A stretch of 56,249 bases of DNA from Halohasta salina (GTDB taxonomy: Archaea > Halobacteriota > Halobacteria > Halobacteriales > Haloferacaceae): positions 1 to 56,249 of the forward strand of contig NZ_JAMZIE010000010.1 of assembly GCF_024178165.1 (NCBI RefSeq), read 5' to 3'. Under the pieces are notes generated by a model. That model was not told where the DNA came from, made no database searches, and worked only from the letters and a program-made list of their open reading frames with translations. The number at the start of each line of letters is the position of its first letter. Within the stretch, counting starts at the first letter, position 1. This document shows positions 53,835 through 56,249 of the stretch, piece after piece. Both the position numbers and the translations under genes were made by a program.

Positions 53835-54815
53835 ATGCCGTTCTCAGGTATTTGGCACACAATTCTCGACGAACTCGACGAGGTACCACCTGATGGGACC
53901 TTCCGGACGCCGCTCTCTGACAAACCGTTCCGTCTCGAGGACGTACAGGAACACCGTGTCCTGATCGGTTATCGTGAGCAGGAGACGACTATCCCACTCA
54001 AACGTGAGCAGTTCGAAACTCTCTACGAACGCGTCTCTGATACGCCACAGCCCTTTGATCTCGATCGACTCCCTGCTGATGCCGAACCATACGCGACTAT
54101 TTTTTCTGTGCATCCACGCTTCGAGATCGACCAGCGCGAGGGTGTCCTCAAAAACACTGATTCTCCCGCATCCTCTTCGCTTGTCGACGCTTCGCTCTCT
54201 GTCGAAAGCCCAGATCAAACTGAACCAACTCGCGAAGAACCCGATCTCCCACTCTACTCGGATTCGTTGCTCCTGATCGATGCCCTCGAACGCTACGATC
54301 CGACTGACCTCGAAACGATGGAGACTGCTGAGCTCGTCAATCTCTATACCCTCTGTTCGGATGTCCAGCGCAATGCCAACGATCTCCGTCAGAATGTGCG
54401 CTCGCTTCTCTTAGATCGCCTCCACCACGACCAGCCTGTCCACGGCCAGTACGGCTCCGTCCAGCGCACCAGTCGACGTAATCGAAGCCTCAAAGACGAC
54501 GAGACTGTCCTCGACAAACTCGAAGCCCAGGGCATCGACCGCGAACGTGTCACCACTGTCGACACCTCGAAAGTCGACGAAGCACTCGAAGTCACCGACC
54601 TTTCAGAGTCTGATCTCTACGAGATCGATGAAAGCCAGTACGTTCGCAAGGCTGATGTCGACGAGGAGGTCAAAGAATCTCGCCTCCAAGGCCTCAAAGA
54701 TCAGCTTGCAGCTGTCGACGAACCACAGACAGAGGAACTTCAGCGTGAGATCGAGGACCTCGAAGCGCGGATCGATGAACTCACGAGTTTCAGCTCCGCA
54801 ACTGAATTTGAGTAG
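53835..54815 (+). CDS. Hypothetical acidic coiled-coil protein, 326 aa
   Basis: The protein has an N-terminal mixed domain (PFSGIWHTILDELDEVPPDGTFRTPLSD, about 2-100, in parts) and a Ser/Glu-rich linker (about 110-135). Helical segments follow (about 145-200). A long coiled coil forms the C-terminus (KESRLQGLKDQLAAVDEPQTEELQREIEDLEARIDEL, about 275-318, in parts). There is no membrane segment. I do not recognise it. The IS-rich surroundings suggest a plasmid- or virus-related gene. Confidence 0.7.
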   Translation: MPFSGIWHTILDELDEVPPDGTFRTPLSDKPFRLEDVQEHRVLIGYREQETTIPLKREQFETLYERVSDTPQPFDLDRLPADAEPYATIFSVHPRFEIDQREGVLKNTDSPASSSLVDASLSVESPDQTEPTREEPDLPLYSDSLLLIDALERYDPTDLETMETAELVNLYTLCSDVQRNANDLRQNVRSLLLDRLHHDQPVHGQYGSVQRTSRRNRSLKDDETVLDKLEAQGIDRERVTTVDTSKVDEALEVTDLSESDLYEIDESQYVRKADVDEEVKESRLQGLKDQLAAVDEPQTEELQREIEDLEARIDELTSFSSATEFE

Positions 54816-54816
54816 C

Positions 54817-54933
54817 AGTTATACGTCACGAACGGTACGACATGCGATACAGCAACTCGAAGATGACGGTGTCGTTGAATCCGAGATCACACACGTAGAT
54901 TCCGGTACCACATTGACACGGTGTTTCATTTGA
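54817..54933 (+). pseudogene. Winged-helix fragment
   Basis: The frame reads SYTSRTVRHAIQQLEDDGVVESEI and ends at a stop at 54933. This is the recognition helix and start of the wing of a winged-helix regulator, with no start codon or N-terminal helices. It is probably the tail of a truncated MarR/ArsR-like gene. The rest of the gap to 55031 holds nothing clear. Confidence 0.45.
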
Positions 54934-55116
54934 CACAAGGGGTGCTTTTCGAATCTCACGCGCTGTCTCCGGTATATTGTAGTTTCAGATCCGCACCCTC
55001 ATCGGAGTTCCAGTCCCGACTCCTAGCGAATTTATTCGACATTCATGCCAAAATTGACACGATTCCAAAAGAAATATACTGCAAACATGAGCGTGATTAG
55101 GTATGCTTTCAGGAAC

Positions 55117-56121
55117 GCTCTTGTGGCGGAGATTGTTGGTGAGTCATAGTGCAGCGTCGAGAATGGTTTTCAGAGCTTCTTTTCCTGGTTTTCGATAGAC
55201 GCGACGACGAAGCTGAAACGCTCTGAGGTACGGCGTGAGTTTGTCCTTGGAGACACCTCGATGGGGCGAGAGCCAGGATCGCACCAGCGATCCGTGGCTC
55301 TCGCAGGTGTTCACGTGAACGTCTCCATCAACGTACTCGCCGTCACCATGGACGACGTATTCACGAGTGAATGCGTCGTCCTCCTCAAGCGGTTCATACG
55401 CCCGAAAGCCGTCAGTATAGACAGTCAGCGACTCCTGTTGGCTGTCAGCCAGCAGGAGTCGAATCGTCGATTCATTGGCGGCTTTCGCTGGGATCACGTA
55501 CCGCTCACCGGTGCTGCGATCAGCCAAAATAAACACAGGTGGCTTGTCCTTTTCATATGTTCCACGTCCACGTGTAGAGAGGCCACGCGAGCGCGACGGC
55601 TGGTCGCGCTCGCGGCCTTTGAGTCCTCCTGCTTTCACGTACAGCTCGTCGATCTCAACGGGTCCTTCGAGATGTGGCAGAGGCGCGTCCAGCGCCCGCA
55701 GGAAGCGCTGGACGCGCCGATAGATTGTCTTGTAGGAAACGTCGATCTCCACGTCAAGCTGTCTGAGACTCGTGTTGAAGCGGATATAGGTGTAGACAGC
55801 GAGGAACCACTTCTTCAGAGCAATCGATGAGTGGTCAAAAACGGTGGCTGTCTGATCGTTGAACGTCCGGTCGCAATTTTTACACAGGTATCGCTGAAAC
55901 ACTCGATAGCTGCCGTACCGAATCACGGATTCGGCACGGCAGCGTGGGCAATAGACGCCGTCACGCCAGCGAACCTGTCGCAGCAGGTTTGCGGCTCGAC
56001 GCTCCGAGACAAACGTCTTGATTGGGAACATCGTTTGTCGGGTGACACGAACGTGTCACCCTTGCCCACTGTGACTTCCAGCTACTGCTGAGAACTGACC
56101 AACAATCCTCTACCCAAGAGC
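55117..56121 (-). mobile_element. IS1595-family insertion sequence
   Basis: The imperfect inverted ends begin GCTCTTG (55117) and finish CAAGAGC (56121). They continue inward with a shared GATTGTTGGT. Both sides are flanked by GAAC (55113-55116 and 56122-56125), a possible short target duplication. The element is 1005 bp with one transposase. It interrupts an older ISH3-like transposase. Confidence 0.75.
55144..56031 (-). CDS. IS1595-family transposase
   Basis: The 295-residue protein has the IS1595 zinc ribbon (CPRCRAES and CKNCDRTF) and then FNDQTATVFDHSSIALKKWF and the helix-turn-helix DVEIDVSYKTIYRRVQRF. The catalytic core has VEIDELYVKAGG (Asp), LTVYTDGFRAY (Asp) and HVNTCESHGSLVRSWLSPHRGVSK. 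It appears intact, so the element may be active. Confidence 0.9.
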   Translation of the reverse strand: MFPIKTFVSERRAANLLRQVRWRDGVYCPRCRAESVIRYGSYRVFQRYLCKNCDRTFNDQTATVFDHSSIALKKWFLAVYTYIRFNTSLRQLDVEIDVSYKTIYRRVQRFLRALDAPLPHLEGPVEIDELYVKAGGLKGRERDQPSRSRGLSTRGRGTYEKDKPPVFILADRSTGERYVIPAKAANESTIRLLLADSQQESLTVYTDGFRAYEPLEEDDAFTREYVVHGDGEYVDGDVHVNTCESHGSLVRSWLSPHRGVSKDKLTPYLRAFQLRRRVYRKPGKEALKTILDAAL

Positions 56122-56249
56122 GAACGTCGTTGTTCCACGCTTGGCCAGTGAGGAGTAGAGAGCTGCTGTTTCGTCTTCATCGCCGTAGTAGGGATCGAGG
56201 TGGAGGTCGGCGACGACCTCCACCGGTCGATCAGGAAGCGTATCGACAG
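56110..56249 (-). pseudogene. ISH3-like transposase fragment, split by the IS1595 element
   Basis: The frame entering from the window edge reads VEVVADLHLDPYYGDEDETAA and then LAKRGTTTF. These are motifs of ISH3-type transposases, including a catalytic Asp region. The frame is cut by the IS1595 end. Across the insertion, the minus strand from 55112 continues FLKAYLITLMFA, which aligns with the expected continuation, and stops at 55032. The gene is therefore broken both by insertion and by later decay. Confidence 0.65.

Overview
The window is from a haloarchaeon. The evidence is the acidic, Asp/Glu-rich proteins, a TFB, halobacterial transducers (Htr and HemAT types), HalX and TrmB regulators, TATA/BRE promoters with short or no leaders, and haloarchaeal insertion sequences. 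GC content is patchy. The block from about 6.3 to 23.2 kb is GC-rich and looks like core genome. The blocks at 1-5.8 kb and from about 26.9 kb onward are more AT-rich, full of IS remnants, and look accessory.

Layout. 1-6.3 kb is a junkyard of IS6-family and IS200/IS605 (tnpB) relics. It also holds a metallophosphoesterase and two toxin-antitoxin modules (PIN/UPF0175-like and MazF/winged helix). 6.3-10.3 kb, minus strand, is a cell-surface locus: a DUF1102 (TasA-like) secreted protein, a SipW-type signal peptidase, a secreted hypothetical protein and a DUF5305 membrane protein. 10.4-23.2 kb is a signalling cluster. On the minus strand are a transducer and a histidine kinase that carries its LOV domain after the kinase core. 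Divergent from them is a five-gene, tightly overlapping phosphorelay: degenerate receiver, HxlR-receiver-HalX fusion, 1720-residue PAS/GAF kinase, receiver, receiver-kinase. Four promoter-side positions in the surface and signalling loci share an unusual pair of short palindromes, CTWAC-N6-GTWAG, always offset by 23 bp. This suggests one regulator, plausibly the HxlR-receiver protein, ties the two loci together.

23.4-28.4 kb holds an Fe-S group (SufU-like protein, zinc ribbon, sufB), a divergent tfb gene and a SelO pseudokinase. 28.6-34.8 kb has a CopG/ParE-type toxin-antitoxin pair, two divergent TrmB-like regulators, a HemAT oxygen sensor and a decayed tnpB. A Tat lipoprotein serpin follows.

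36.4-49.1 kb is the most novel part. A giant multidomain protein (duplicated module, Cys cluster, pentapeptide repeats, inactive Mre11-like domain, HhH, ComF-like phosphoribosyltransferase) overlaps a DprA gene. Next to it are a NERD-nuclease/helicase, a dual-specificity phosphatase, and a TerY-like vWA / PP2C-HTH / protein kinase triad in which the kinase is fused to OB-folds. I read this as a candidate DNA-sensing or defence island. An IS66-family element ends it.

50.9-56.2 kb has a winged-helix regulator, a lone archaellin, small conserved proteins (including a 49-residue zinc ribbon), an unrecognised coiled-coil protein and an IS1595-family element inserted in an older ISH3-like transposase. 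No rRNA, tRNA or CRISPR array was seen.
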